NCBI RefSeq assembly: GCF_028688855.1
Contig: NZ_JAQTXI010000002.1
Coordinates: 1 to 64,000 of the forward strand
DNA length: 64,000 nt
Direction of reading: 5' to 3'
Source of the DNA: Neomegalonema sp.
GTDB taxonomy: Bacteria > Pseudomonadota > Alphaproteobacteria > Rhodobacterales > Rhodobacteraceae
The notes under the pieces are model-generated. The model had not been told where the DNA came from and searched no databases. It saw only the letters and a list, made by a program, of their open reading frames with translations. Each line of letters starts with the position of its first letter. Positions within the stretch are counted from its first letter, which is position 1. A program made the translations under genes and the position numbers. This document shows, piece after piece, positions 43,884 to 51,704 of this stretch.

Positions 43884-44837
43884 TCAGGGGGCGGCCTCGC
43901 GCGGCCCGATGAAGGCGCCGAAGGCTCGGGGACCGGCGGGCGTCGCGATTTCCCCGACCGCCTCCAGGCTTTCGGGATCGATCAGGGTCACGCTGTCGGA
44001 AAACCAGTTGGCGACCCAGAGGCGCCCTTCGTCGGCCGTGGCGGCGATTCCCTCGGGATATTCGCCCACCGCGATCTCGCCGATCACGGCGAGGCTCGCG
44101 GCGTCGAAGACGGTGAGGCTTTCCGAATACTGATTGGTCACGAAGCCGCGCCCTCTGGCGAAGGCCAGGGCGTAGGGGCGTTCGCCGGTGGGGATCTCCG
44201 CGATCTTCGCGCGCTTCTCCAGATCCACCACGCTGACCCTGTTCGAGAGCACGTCCGCCGTGAAGGCGAGATCGCCGCGCAGGGTCACGCCGAAGGGATG
44301 CTCGCCGACCGCGACGGCGAAGCTCCCGCCGGAGGCCAGGTCGATCACGAGAAGGCGGTTTTCGTCGCGCTCGGCGACGACCAGACGCCGCCCGTCCGCC
44401 GAGACCGCCAGACCCGAAGGCGCGCCGCCGGTCGGGAATTCGCGCAGCTTCTCCTCGAGGTCCGGCGAGACCTCCACCACGCGCCGCTCCGCCCAGTCGG
44501 AGACGTAGGCCCGCCCCGAAACCGGGTCGAGGGCCAGGCCCAGCGGACTCCAGCCCGGAAGCGCGAATTCGGCCAGAACCTCGCCCGAGGTCGAAACCCG
44601 CCAGAGCCGCCCCGGCTCCACCGAAACGGCGTAGACCGCTCCGCCGCGCGGAGAGGCCGCCGCCGCCGCGGGCTTGCCCGGCAGGGGAACCCGCGCGATC
44701 TCCGTCCCCTCGCCCACGTCGTAGAGGGTCAGCAGGTCGGCGTTCTGCGAGGTGATCGCCGCGATCTCGCCCGCCCGCGCAGCGAGGGGCGCGACGGTCA
44801 GGGCCGCCGCGCAGCACAGCGCAAGGAAGCGGATCAG
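43884..44837 (-). CDS. secreted YVTN-type beta-propeller protein, probable CTG start
   Basis: A propeller protein of about 317 residues. The first ATG/GTG/TTG codon in frame is GTG 44717, but the frame is open upstream and encodes a good signal peptide (IRFLALCCAAALTVAPLAARA, coded at about 44834-44772) joined directly to the first blade. No canonical start precedes it. A CTG at 44837 overlaps the previous stop (CTGA) and follows a GGAGAAGG ribosome site, mirroring the ATGA and GTGA overlaps used elsewhere here, so I take CTG as the start. The seven-bladed repeats (for example NRVSVVDLEKRAKIAEIPTGERPYALAF) mark it as a periplasmic companion of PQQ enzymes; its exact role is unknown. Confidence 0.75.
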   Translation of the reverse strand: MIRFLALCCAAALTVAPLAARAGEIAAITSQNADLLTLYDVGEGTEIARVPLPGKPAAAAASPRGGAVYAVSVEPGRLWRVSTSGEVLAEFALPGWSPLGLALDPVSGRAYVSDWAERRVVEVSPDLEEKLREFPTGGAPSGLAVSADGRRLVVAERDENRLLVIDLASGGSFAVAVGEHPFGVTLRGDLAFTADVLSNRVSVVDLEKRAKIAEIPTGERPYALAFARGRGFVTNQYSESLTVFDAASLAVIGEIAVGEYPEGIAATADEGRLWVANWFSDSVTLIDPESLEAVGEIATPAGPRAFGAFIGPREAAP

Positions 44838-45388
44838 CCGCCTTCTCCGGCGCCGAAGCGTTCGGCGAGATTGTCCAGTCCGGCGCGATAGAGGTCGTTC
44901 ACGGCCTTGATCGCGGCTTCGTCGGTCAACTCCGGAGGCGGGTTGTTGTTCGGATGTCCGCGATAGAAGGCGCCGCTCCAGGTCACGAGGGCCTTGCCCT
45001 CGCGGTCCTCGACCTTCAGCGTCGAGGAGTAGTTCGTCACCGGCAGGATCGTGACGTCGTCCTTCGAGATGCGGTAGGAGTAGCTGCGCTTGTCGGCGTC
45101 GTATTTGGTCAGCTCCTCGAGGAGCTGCGGGCCGTCGGCGGCGCCGAGGGTCAGGGTGCGCCGGCCCTTGATCTCGTTGCCCTGGGGGGCCTCGGTGGAG
45201 AAGACGGCGGGATGCCAGCTCATGTCCCCGAACTGGCCGACGGCCGCCCAGACCTCATCCGGAGAGGCGTTCAGCAGCGCCTCCTGAGACGTCTTCTGAC
45301 GCGAGGGTCCATGGGCCTCGGCGGCGCTGGCCAGCAGCGACAGGCCGAGGCCCAGTCCAAGCACGGCGGCGGTGAGGGGGTGGCGCAT
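44834..45388 (-). CDS. secreted SRPBCC-fold protein
   Basis: A 184-residue protein. ATG 45388 follows GGGAGGA and opens a signal peptide (about 1-24), which decides against the longer frame. The mature part has the SRPBCC (START-like, helix-grip) pattern: LLNASPDEVWAAVGQFGDMSWHPA at the start, LTLGAADGPQLLEELTKYD in the middle and a long C-terminal helix (ELTDEAAIKAVNDLYRAGLDNL). This fold binds hydrophobic ligands. It is the first gene of the leftward PQQ group, divergent from the ABC transporter operon; similar proteins sit in other PQQ alcohol oxidation clusters. Confidence 0.75.
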   Translation of the reverse strand: MRHPLTAAVLGLGLGLSLLASAAEAHGPSRQKTSQEALLNASPDEVWAAVGQFGDMSWHPAVFSTEAPQGNEIKGRRTLTLGAADGPQLLEELTKYDADKRSYSYRISKDDVTILPVTNYSSTLKVEDREGKALVTWSGAFYRGHPNNNPPPELTDEAAIKAVNDLYRAGLDNLAERFGAGEGG

Positions 45389-45612
45389 GTTCGAAAATCC
45401 TCCCAAGGGGCGTTTCTTCGCAGATCGGGAAACGCTTCGCGTCGCCATTATCCGCCGCTTAAATTCTTGAGAACAATCCCACTTTGGTGGATTTCAAACA
45501 AAAGTATGAGTCTTGATGATTTCATTGTCTTATTCAATTCTTAATAAAAAAAAGCTGTTGCCTAATCTTCTGGAGGCCTCCCCAATGCGCGAAAAGGCTT
45601 TGGGAGGAGTTC

Positions 45613-46824
45613 ATGAATTTCGCCGCGACCGCCGCGCGCGCGCCTTCGCTCGCCGTCCTTCTGGCGCTGGCTCCGGCCTCGACGGCCTCGGCCCAAGCCC
45701 CCGCGCCGGAGCCCGTCGAGATCCGCGCCGCCGTGCTGCGCGTGGATTCCCCCGGTCCGGCGCCGATCTCGCGGCTGGATCTGCCTCCGGCGGATCTGGG
45801 GCTCGCGGGGGCGAAGCTCGCCACCGCCGACAACGCCACCACGGGCCGCTTCATGGGCCAGAGCTTCGCCCTCACGGAGGCCGTCGCCAGCCCCGAGACC
45901 GTCGAAGCCGAAATGGCGAAGCTGCTGGAGGCCGGAATCCCCTTCATCGTGGTGCTGGCCGACGCCGAAACCACCGCGAAGCTCGCCGATCAGGCGGGAG
46001 AGGCGGCCCTGATCTTCAACGCCGGAGCCACCGACGACTCCCTGCGCGCCGGGCTTTGCCGCGCCAATCTGCTCCACACCGCCCCCAGCGACGCCATGCT
46101 GGCCGACGCTCTGGCGCAATTCCTCATCTGGAAGCGCTGGGACGACTGGCTGCTGGTCTCGGGGAGCCACCCCGAGGACAAGGCCCTCGCGGAGGCCTAT
46201 CGGCGCGCGGCGAAGAAGTTCGGCGCCCGCATCGTCGAGGAGCGGACCTTCGAGGACGCCGGAGGCGCCCGCCGCACCGACAGCGGACATGCGCAGATTC
46301 AGGCGCAGCTTCCGGTCTTCATGCAGGGCGCGAAGGCTCACGAGGTGGTGGTCGCCGCCGACCGCGCCGACGTCTTCGCCTCCTGGCTGCCCTATCACAC
46401 CTGGGAGCCGCGTCTGGTGACGGGCTCGGCGGGGCTGCGTCCCGTGAGCTGGCATCCGGCCCACGAAGCCTGGGGCGCCACCCAGTGGCAGACCCGCTTC
46501 GAGCGGCAATCCGCCCGTCCCGCCCGTCCGGAGGATTATCAGGCCTGGGCGGCTCTGCGGGCGGTGGGCGAAGCGGCCTCGCGGACGAAATCCGGCGATT
46601 TCGCCACGCTCTCGGCCTATGTCCGGGGCGATCAGCTCCAGCTCGCCGCCTTCAAGGGGCAGGCCCTGAGCTTCCGCCCCTGGGACGGACAATTGCGTCA
46701 GCCGATCCTGCTGGCCTCCGGCCCCGTGACGGCCTCCGTCTCGCCGCAGGAGCAGTTTCTCCATCAGGTCTCGCAGCTCGACAGCCTGGGGATCGACCGG
46801 CCGGAAACCGCCTGCAAGTTCTGA
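45613..46824 (+). CDS. ABC substrate-binding protein of the PQQ alcohol dehydrogenase system
   Basis: A 403-residue periplasmic binding protein of the branched-chain amino acid receptor type. ATG 45613 follows GGGAGGA; a signal peptide ends near ASAQA. The sequence matches the family associated with PQQ-dependent catabolism (about TIGR03863), including the Trp-rich core SWLPYHTWEPRLVTG and a closing DSLGIDRPETACKF. It is the first gene of a forward operon that also holds a propeller protein, an ATPase and a permease. The ligand is unknown; a link with PQQ or with export of enzyme parts is possible but unproven. The divergent promoter region (45389-45612) is AT-rich and should serve both directions. 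Confidence 0.8.
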   Translation: MNFAATAARAPSLAVLLALAPASTASAQAPAPEPVEIRAAVLRVDSPGPAPISRLDLPPADLGLAGAKLATADNATTGRFMGQSFALTEAVASPETVEAEMAKLLEAGIPFIVVLADAETTAKLADQAGEAALIFNAGATDDSLRAGLCRANLLHTAPSDAMLADALAQFLIWKRWDDWLLVSGSHPEDKALAEAYRRAAKKFGARIVEERTFEDAGGARRTDSGHAQIQAQLPVFMQGAKAHEVVVAADRADVFASWLPYHTWEPRLVTGSAGLRPVSWHPAHEAWGATQWQTRFERQSARPARPEDYQAWAALRAVGEAASRTKSGDFATLSAYVRGDQLQLAAFKGQALSFRPWDGQLRQPILLASGPVTASVSPQEQFLHQVSQLDSLGIDRPETACKF

Positions 46825-46856
46825 ACGCAACGACAAGACCACAGGGAGGACGTCCA

Positions 46857-47825
46857 GTGAACCGAGTCTTCGCCGCGCTCATGGCTTCGGCCGCGCTCTT
46901 CGCCACCCCCGCCGACGCCTCGAAGATCTTCGTCAGCAACGAGAAGGGCAACACCATCACCGTCCTCGACGGGACGAGCTTCGAGGTCATCCACACCTTC
47001 AACGGCGGGCAGCGTCCGCGCGGGATCACCGCCTCTCCCGACGGCAAGACCCTCTACATCTGCGCCTCGGACGACAACCTCGTGCGGGTCTTCGACACCG
47101 AGACCTACGAGGAGCTTCCCTCCCTGCCCTCGGGCCCCGATCCCGAGCTCTTCGTGCTGCATCCTTCGGGGAATCCGCTGTTCATCGCCAATGAGGACGA
47201 CAACATCGTCACGGTGGTGGACGTCCATACGCGGCAGGTGCTCGCCGAGATCCCCGTGGGCGTCGAGCCCGAAGGCATGGGCGTCTCGCCGGACGGCAAG
47301 GTGGTGGTCAACACCTCCGAGACCACCAACATGGCCCACATGATCGACACCGAGACCTTCGAGATCTTCGCCAACACCCTGGTGGATTCGCGTCCCCGCT
47401 TCGCGCAGTTCTCGCCGGAGGGCGGCAAGCTCTTCGTGACCTCGGAGATCGGCGGCACGGTCTCGGTGCTGGATCCGGCCGACAACTACGAGATCGCGCA
47501 CAAGATCGAATTCGCCGTCCCCGGCGTGCTGCCCGAGGCGCTCCAGCCGGTCGGCCTGCGCGTCACCGCGGACGGCAAGAAGGCCTATGTGGCGCTCGGC
47601 CCGGCGAATCGCGTCGCGGTGGTCGACGCCGAGACCTACGCCGTGAAGGATTACCTCCTCGTCGGGCAGCGCGTCTGGCAGCTGGCCTTCTCGGCGGACG
47701 GGAAGCATCTCTTCACCACCAACGGCAACTCCAACGACGTGTCGGTCATCGAGGTCGCGACGGACAAGGTGCTCAAGTCCGTTCAGGTGGGCGAACAGCC
47801 CTGGGGCGTCGTGGCCGTCCCCTGA
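46857..47825 (+). CDS. PQQ-catabolism-associated beta-propeller protein
   Basis: A 322-residue YVTN/NHL propeller protein. GTG 46857 is chosen: GGGAGGA at 46844-46850 lies six bases ahead, and a signal peptide (NRVFAALMASAALFATPADA) follows. Seven repeats with the pattern NTITVLDGTSFEVIHTF...PRGITASPDGKTLYI are clear. It matches the TIGR03866-type family found beside PQQ alcohol dehydrogenases. It is in the ABC operon, 32 bases after the binding protein gene, and is expected in the periplasm. No cofactor motif is visible; a role in enzyme assembly or PQQ handling is guesswork. Confidence 0.8.
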   Translation: MNRVFAALMASAALFATPADASKIFVSNEKGNTITVLDGTSFEVIHTFNGGQRPRGITASPDGKTLYICASDDNLVRVFDTETYEELPSLPSGPDPELFVLHPSGNPLFIANEDDNIVTVVDVHTRQVLAEIPVGVEPEGMGVSPDGKVVVNTSETTNMAHMIDTETFEIFANTLVDSRPRFAQFSPEGGKLFVTSEIGGTVSVLDPADNYEIAHKIEFAVPGVLPEALQPVGLRVTADGKKAYVALGPANRVAVVDAETYAVKDYLLVGQRVWQLAFSADGKHLFTTNGNSNDVSVIEVATDKVLKSVQVGEQPWGVVAVP

Positions 47826-47876
47826 CCCCCGGTCCCGAGCCCCGAACTTCAAATCAGAAACTCGAGAGGAAACGTG

Positions 47877-48326
47877 ATGAAGAAGACTCTGGCCGCCGCC
47901 GTGCTGGCGGGCGCTTTCGCCTTCGGGATCGGCGCCGAGAGCGCTCGGGCGCAACTCGGCTTCGCGGGACTGCTCTCGCGCACCAACCGCGAGGATCTGC
48001 CCGACATCACCCTGGCCTCCGGCAAGCCAGTCGCCGCCGAGACCTATAATCTCATCTCGGGCAAGTATTACCGGGTCAAGCTCGTCGCCGACGGCTCGGC
48101 GGAGCTGGCGCTCTCGGGCGGCGACTTCTTCCGCGCCATCTGGATCAACGAGATCGTCATCAACAAGATCGAGATCCGCCCCATGGGCGTCCACTCCATC
48201 GAGTTCGACGCGGCGGGCGAGGCCCTGATCTCCTTCGTGGCGGTGGTGCCGGGCACCTATCACCTGAGCATCCCCGGATCCTCGGGCGAGAGCCAGCGCG
48301 CCACCTTCGTCATCACCGGCCAGTGA
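47877..48326 (+). CDS. small secreted beta-rich protein of the PQQ ABC operon
   Basis: A 149-residue protein starting at ATG 47877 (six bases after GAGAGGA; GTG 47874 is too close). Signal peptide ends near ESARA. The mature 125 residues are strand-rich (LISGKYYRVKLVADGSAELALS, GTYHLSIPG) and resemble the cupredoxin-like fold used for secreted stress or copper proteins, but I see no clear copper ligand set. Located between the propeller and an 86-residue protein gene, it is probably co-transcribed with the transporter. Function unknown. Confidence 0.7.
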   Translation: MKKTLAAAVLAGAFAFGIGAESARAQLGFAGLLSRTNREDLPDITLASGKPVAAETYNLISGKYYRVKLVADGSAELALSGGDFFRAIWINEIVINKIEIRPMGVHSIEFDAAGEALISFVAVVPGTYHLSIPGSSGESQRATFVITGQ

Positions 48327-48389
48327 TTCTCCAGATTCTTGCGCCGCTTCGCCATCGGGGCTGAGCGGGTTTTCGGGAAGGAAGTCTCC

Positions 48390-48650
48390 ATGAAGAAGCT
48401 TTTCGCCGCCTTCGGAGCCGCGGGGCTCCTGTTCGTCGCCGCGCCCGCCCTGGCCGACGACGATCCCACCGCCGAGCAGATCGCCCGCATCACGGCGGTT
48501 CTCGCCGCCCAGGATTGCGACGTCGATCCCGACGAGATCGACGTCGAGGACAACGGCGGATTCGACGTGGACGACGTCGCCTGTCGCGACGGCCAGTATG
48601 ACGTGAAGCTGGACAAGGACTTCAACGTCATCGGCATGCGCAAGGAGTGA
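48390..48650 (+). CDS. small acidic secreted protein, PepSY-like
   Basis: An 86-residue protein (signal peptide about 1-22; ATG 48390 after GGAAGGA). The mature 64 residues are very acidic with two cysteines (DCDVDPDEIDVEDNGGFDVD, DVACRDGQYDVKLD) and a PepSY-like helix-strand-strand order. The Asp/Glu density suggests metal or cation binding. Its stop overlaps the GTG of the ATPase gene (GTGA), so it belongs to the transporter operon. No known function. Confidence 0.65.
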   Translation: MKKLFAAFGAAGLLFVAAPALADDDPTAEQIARITAVLAAQDCDVDPDEIDVEDNGGFDVDDVACRDGQYDVKLDKDFNVIGMRKE

Positions 48651-49399
48651 GCCTGACCGCTCCCCGGCCCGATTCCGGCTCCCCCGCCCTGAGGGTCGAG
48701 GGAGTCGGCCACAGCTTCGGCCGTTTCCAGGCGCTGAAGAACGTGAGCTTCGCGGTCCCCCGCGGAGCTTTCGCCGCTCTGCTCGGCGCGAACGGCGCGG
48801 GCAAGACCACGCTCTTCTCGGTCATCACCCGGCTCTACGACAGCCGGAGCGGCCTGATCGAAGCCGCGGGCCATGATCTGCGCCGCCAGTCGGGCGAGGC
48901 CCTCGCGCGGATGGGGGTGGTCTTCCAGAGCCGGGCGCTGGATCTCGATCTGACCTTGCGGCAGAATCTGACCTATCACGCCGCCCTGCACGGAATCTCC
49001 GGGCGCAGGGCGCGGGCGCGCATCGAAGAGGTCGCGGCGATGGTCGGACTCGAGGAGAAGATGGAGGCGCGGGCGGCGGCCCTGTCGGGCGGCCAGCAGC
49101 GCCGCGCCGAGATCGGGCGCGCGCTGCTCCACAAGCCGGAGCTCCTGCTCCTCGACGAGGCGGCGGCGGGGCTCGACGTGCGGGCGCGGGCCGAAGTGCT
49201 GGCTCTGGTGCGCGGCCTCATCGCGCGCGAAGGCGTCTCGACGCTCTGGGCCACCCATAATTTCGACGAGATCGAACCGGAGGACCGCGTGATCCTGCTG
49301 CACAAGGGCGAGGTTCTCGCGCAAGGCCGCGCGGCGGAGCTCGCCGGAGACCAGACCCTGACGGAAGCCTTCCTCGCGCTGACGGGCGGCGCCTCGTGA
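48647..49399 (+). CDS. ABC transporter ATPase, PQQ alcohol dehydrogenase system
   Basis: A 250-residue cytoplasmic ATPase with Walker A GANGAGKTT (about 47-55), signature ALSGGQQRR, Walker B LLLLDEAAAGLD and the switch His in ATHNFDE. GTG 48647 overlaps the previous stop. It resembles exporter-type (ABC-2) ATPases and pairs with the permease that overlaps its end. It matches the TIGR03864-like subfamily tied to PQQ alcohol oxidation. The combination with a branched-chain-type binding protein is odd for an ABC-2 system, which is otherwise an exporter. Confidence 0.85.
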   Translation: MSLTAPRPDSGSPALRVEGVGHSFGRFQALKNVSFAVPRGAFAALLGANGAGKTTLFSVITRLYDSRSGLIEAAGHDLRRQSGEALARMGVVFQSRALDLDLTLRQNLTYHAALHGISGRRARARIEEVAAMVGLEEKMEARAAALSGGQQRRAEIGRALLHKPELLLLDEAAAGLDVRARAEVLALVRGLIAREGVSTLWATHNFDEIEPEDRVILLHKGEVLAQGRAAELAGDQTLTEAFLALTGGAS

Positions 49400-50193
49400 G
49401 GCCCGGATGGTTCGCGGCCTTCCGCGGAATCCTCTGGCGCGAGGGCCTGCGGTTCCTGCGTCAGAAGGGGCGCTTTCTGGCGGCTCTGGTGCGGCCTCTG
49501 GTGTGGCTGTTCATCTTCGCGGCGGGGTTCCGCTCGGTGCTGGGGCTCTCGATCATCCCGCCCTACCAGACCTACGTGCTTTATGACACCTACGTCGCGC
49601 CGGGGCTCTGCGCGATGATCCTGCTGTTCAGCGGGATGCAATCCTCGCTCTCGATGGTCTACGACCGCGAGACCGGCGCCATGCGGACCCTGCTCGTCAG
49701 CCCCTATCCGCGCTGGTTCCTGCTGGGCTCGAAGCTGGCGGCGAGCGTGATGGTCTCCTGTCTTCAGGTCTACGCCTTCCTCTTCATCGCCTGGCTCTGG
49801 CGGGTGGAGCCGCCGCTCTGGGGCTATGTGGCGGTGCTGCCCGCGCTGATCCTCTCGGGGCTGATGCTGGGGGCTCTGGGGCTCTTCATCTCCTCGACGA
49901 TCCGGCAGCTGGAGAACTTCGCGGGCGTGATGAACTTCGTCATCTTCCCGATGTTCTTCGCCTCCAGCGCGCTTTACCCGCTCTGGCGGATCCGCGAATC
50001 GAGCCCGCTGCTGCATCTGATCTGTCAGTGGAACCCCTTCACCCATGCGGTGGAGTTGATCCGTTTCGCGCTCTATTGCAGATTCGACCTGAAGTCCTTT
50101 CTGGCGGTGGCGGGATGCGCCATGGCGTTCTTCGCCCTGACCGTCGTGATGTACGATCCCGCCAGAGGGCTCTGGCGCAAACGCGGCGCCTGA
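49396..50193 (+). CDS. ABC-2 type permease, PQQ alcohol dehydrogenase system
   Basis: A 265-residue membrane protein with about six helices and the ABC-2 permease signature near its middle (ALGLFISSTIRQLENFAGVM then FPMFFASSALYPLW). GTG 49396 overlaps the ATPase stop (GTGA). It would form the membrane channel with the ATPase of the previous gene. The presumed substrate is unknown. Confidence 0.85.
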   Translation: MRPGWFAAFRGILWREGLRFLRQKGRFLAALVRPLVWLFIFAAGFRSVLGLSIIPPYQTYVLYDTYVAPGLCAMILLFSGMQSSLSMVYDRETGAMRTLLVSPYPRWFLLGSKLAASVMVSCLQVYAFLFIAWLWRVEPPLWGYVAVLPALILSGLMLGALGLFISSTIRQLENFAGVMNFVIFPMFFASSALYPLWRIRESSPLLHLICQWNPFTHAVELIRFALYCRFDLKSFLAVAGCAMAFFALTVVMYDPARGLWRKRGA

Positions 50194-50221
50194 AGCCCGC
50201 GCAGGATGGAGGAGACCCGGC

Positions 50222-50827
50222 ATGTTCAGGATTGCGCTGCTCGCCGCGACGGCGGCTCTGGTCTGCGGCCTCGGGAGCGCGCAGGCGGCGGGGCCCCTCG
50301 ATCCGGACTGGCCCTGCATCCAGAGGCGCGTGCCGCAGATCACGCTCGGGCAGGTCTGGAGCGGCCCCGCGCCCGACGAAGCCATGGAGGCCCGCGCCCG
50401 CGAGGCGAAGATCCAGGATCTCGCCGCGCGGCTCGCCCAGCGCCGCACGCCCCTGCCCGAAGCCGAGGCGCTGATCGCCGCCTTCGCCGCAGAGGCCCCC
50501 CCCGAAGACGTCGCCGCCCTTTATCTCGCGGTCTTCGAGCGGATCAACGCCGCGCGCAGCCGCGTCATGAGCGGCATCACGCGCTACGCCCACAAGCAGG
50601 CCGCCATGGACAGGACCATCGAGGATCTGCGCGCCCGATTCGAGAAGCTGAACGCCGCCGATCCGCCCGATTTCGACGCCCTCGACGCCGCCGAGAAGGA
50701 GCTCGACTGGTCCACCCGCATCTTCCAGGACCGTCAGCAATCCCTGACCTACGTCTGCGAGACGCCGGTGATTCTGGAGCAGCGCGCCTTCGCCCTCGGA
50801 AGGGCGGCCCGCGCGCATCTGCCCTGA
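50222..50827 (+). CDS. secreted helical protein closing the PQQ ABC operon
   Basis: A 201-residue protein with a signal peptide (about 1-22, MFRIALLAATAALVCGLGSA) and ATG 50222 after GGAGGAG. The mature part begins DPDWPCIQRRVPQITLGQVWSG and is then almost entirely helical, with two cysteines far apart. It starts 28 bases after the permease and so likely belongs to the same transcript. It is a recurrent companion of PQQ alcohol oxidation clusters but I know no function. Confidence 0.7.
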   Translation: MFRIALLAATAALVCGLGSAQAAGPLDPDWPCIQRRVPQITLGQVWSGPAPDEAMEARAREAKIQDLAARLAQRRTPLPEAEALIAAFAAEAPPEDVAALYLAVFERINAARSRVMSGITRYAHKQAAMDRTIEDLRARFEKLNAADPPDFDALDAAEKELDWSTRIFQDRQQSLTYVCETPVILEQRAFALGRAARAHLP

Positions 50828-51000
50828 ACCGGCCCCGCTCCCGAGCTTCGCCGAACTCCGCCCGACGCCCCTCCGCGCCGGGATTTCTCCGGAAAACGGC
50901 CCTTCGCGCAAAGTTTGATATGTCTTTCGCAGGATTTGGTCTTAAACTTCTCTCAAGAAGCCCAGCGGACCCAGAGACCGCAGGCGACAGGGAGGACGAC

Positions 51001-51693
51001 ATGGACACCCCCATCTCGGGCGAGGAGATCGCGCGCCGGGCCAGGATCGCATCCGTGCGGGACCTGCTCATCGTCGACGACCATCCGCTGATCTGCGACG
51101 CGCTCGCCTTCACGCTCAAGCGCGCCTTCGACCTGAAGCGCGTGCGCACCGTCTCCAGCCTCGCGGCGGCCAAGGAGAGCCTCGCGCAGGACGGGCCGCC
51201 CGACGCCGTGGCGCTGGACCTCAATCTGCCCGACGCCGAAGGGCTCGAAGGCGTGATGAGCCTGCGCCGGCTCGCCGAGGACGCGCCGCTCACGGTCATC
51301 TCCTCGACCCTCGACCCGCAGCTTGTCGAGGGCGTCATCGGCGCCGGAGCCCGCGGCTACGTGCTCAAGACCCTGGAGCGCAAGGAGATGGTCGCCGCCT
51401 TCTCGCGCATGTGGGCCGGAGACGTCGTGCTGCCCGAAGGCTGCGAAGCCGCCGGAGCCGGAGAAGAGGACGCCGCAGCCCTCGCCCGCGATTTCGCCAC
51501 CCTCACGCCCCAACAGTTCAAGATCCTGCGGCTGATCTGCGAGGGAAGGCCCAACAAGCTCATCTCCTACGAGCTCTCCATCGCCGAGGCGACGGTCAAG
51601 ACGCATATCGCGGCGATCATGTCCAAGATCCGCGTCCGCAACCGCACGCAGGTGGCCTTCCTCGCCAATCGCGCGCGCATCTTCTCGCGCTGA
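51001..51693 (+). CDS. LuxR/NarL-type response regulator
   Basis: A 230-residue regulator with a receiver domain (residues 20-140; phosphate-accepting Asp73 in ALDLNLPD, Lys in GYVLKT) and a C-terminal LuxR helix-turn-helix (about 165-225, LTPQQFKILRLICEGRPNKLISYELSIAEATVKTHI). ATG 51001 follows GGGAGGAC. It precedes a FIST sensor protein gene and a hybrid kinase gene in close order. Similar trios regulate PQQ alcohol dehydrogenase genes in pseudomonads and Paracoccus (ErbR/FlhR-like), so it probably controls the genes of this region; the exact targets cannot be seen. Confidence 0.85.
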   Translation: MDTPISGEEIARRARIASVRDLLIVDDHPLICDALAFTLKRAFDLKRVRTVSSLAAAKESLAQDGPPDAVALDLNLPDAEGLEGVMSLRRLAEDAPLTVISSTLDPQLVEGVIGAGARGYVLKTLERKEMVAAFSRMWAGDVVLPEGCEAAGAGEEDAAALARDFATLTPQQFKILRLICEGRPNKLISYELSIAEATVKTHIAAIMSKIRVRNRTQVAFLANRARIFSR

Positions 51694-51704
51694 GACCGCC
51701 CCGC

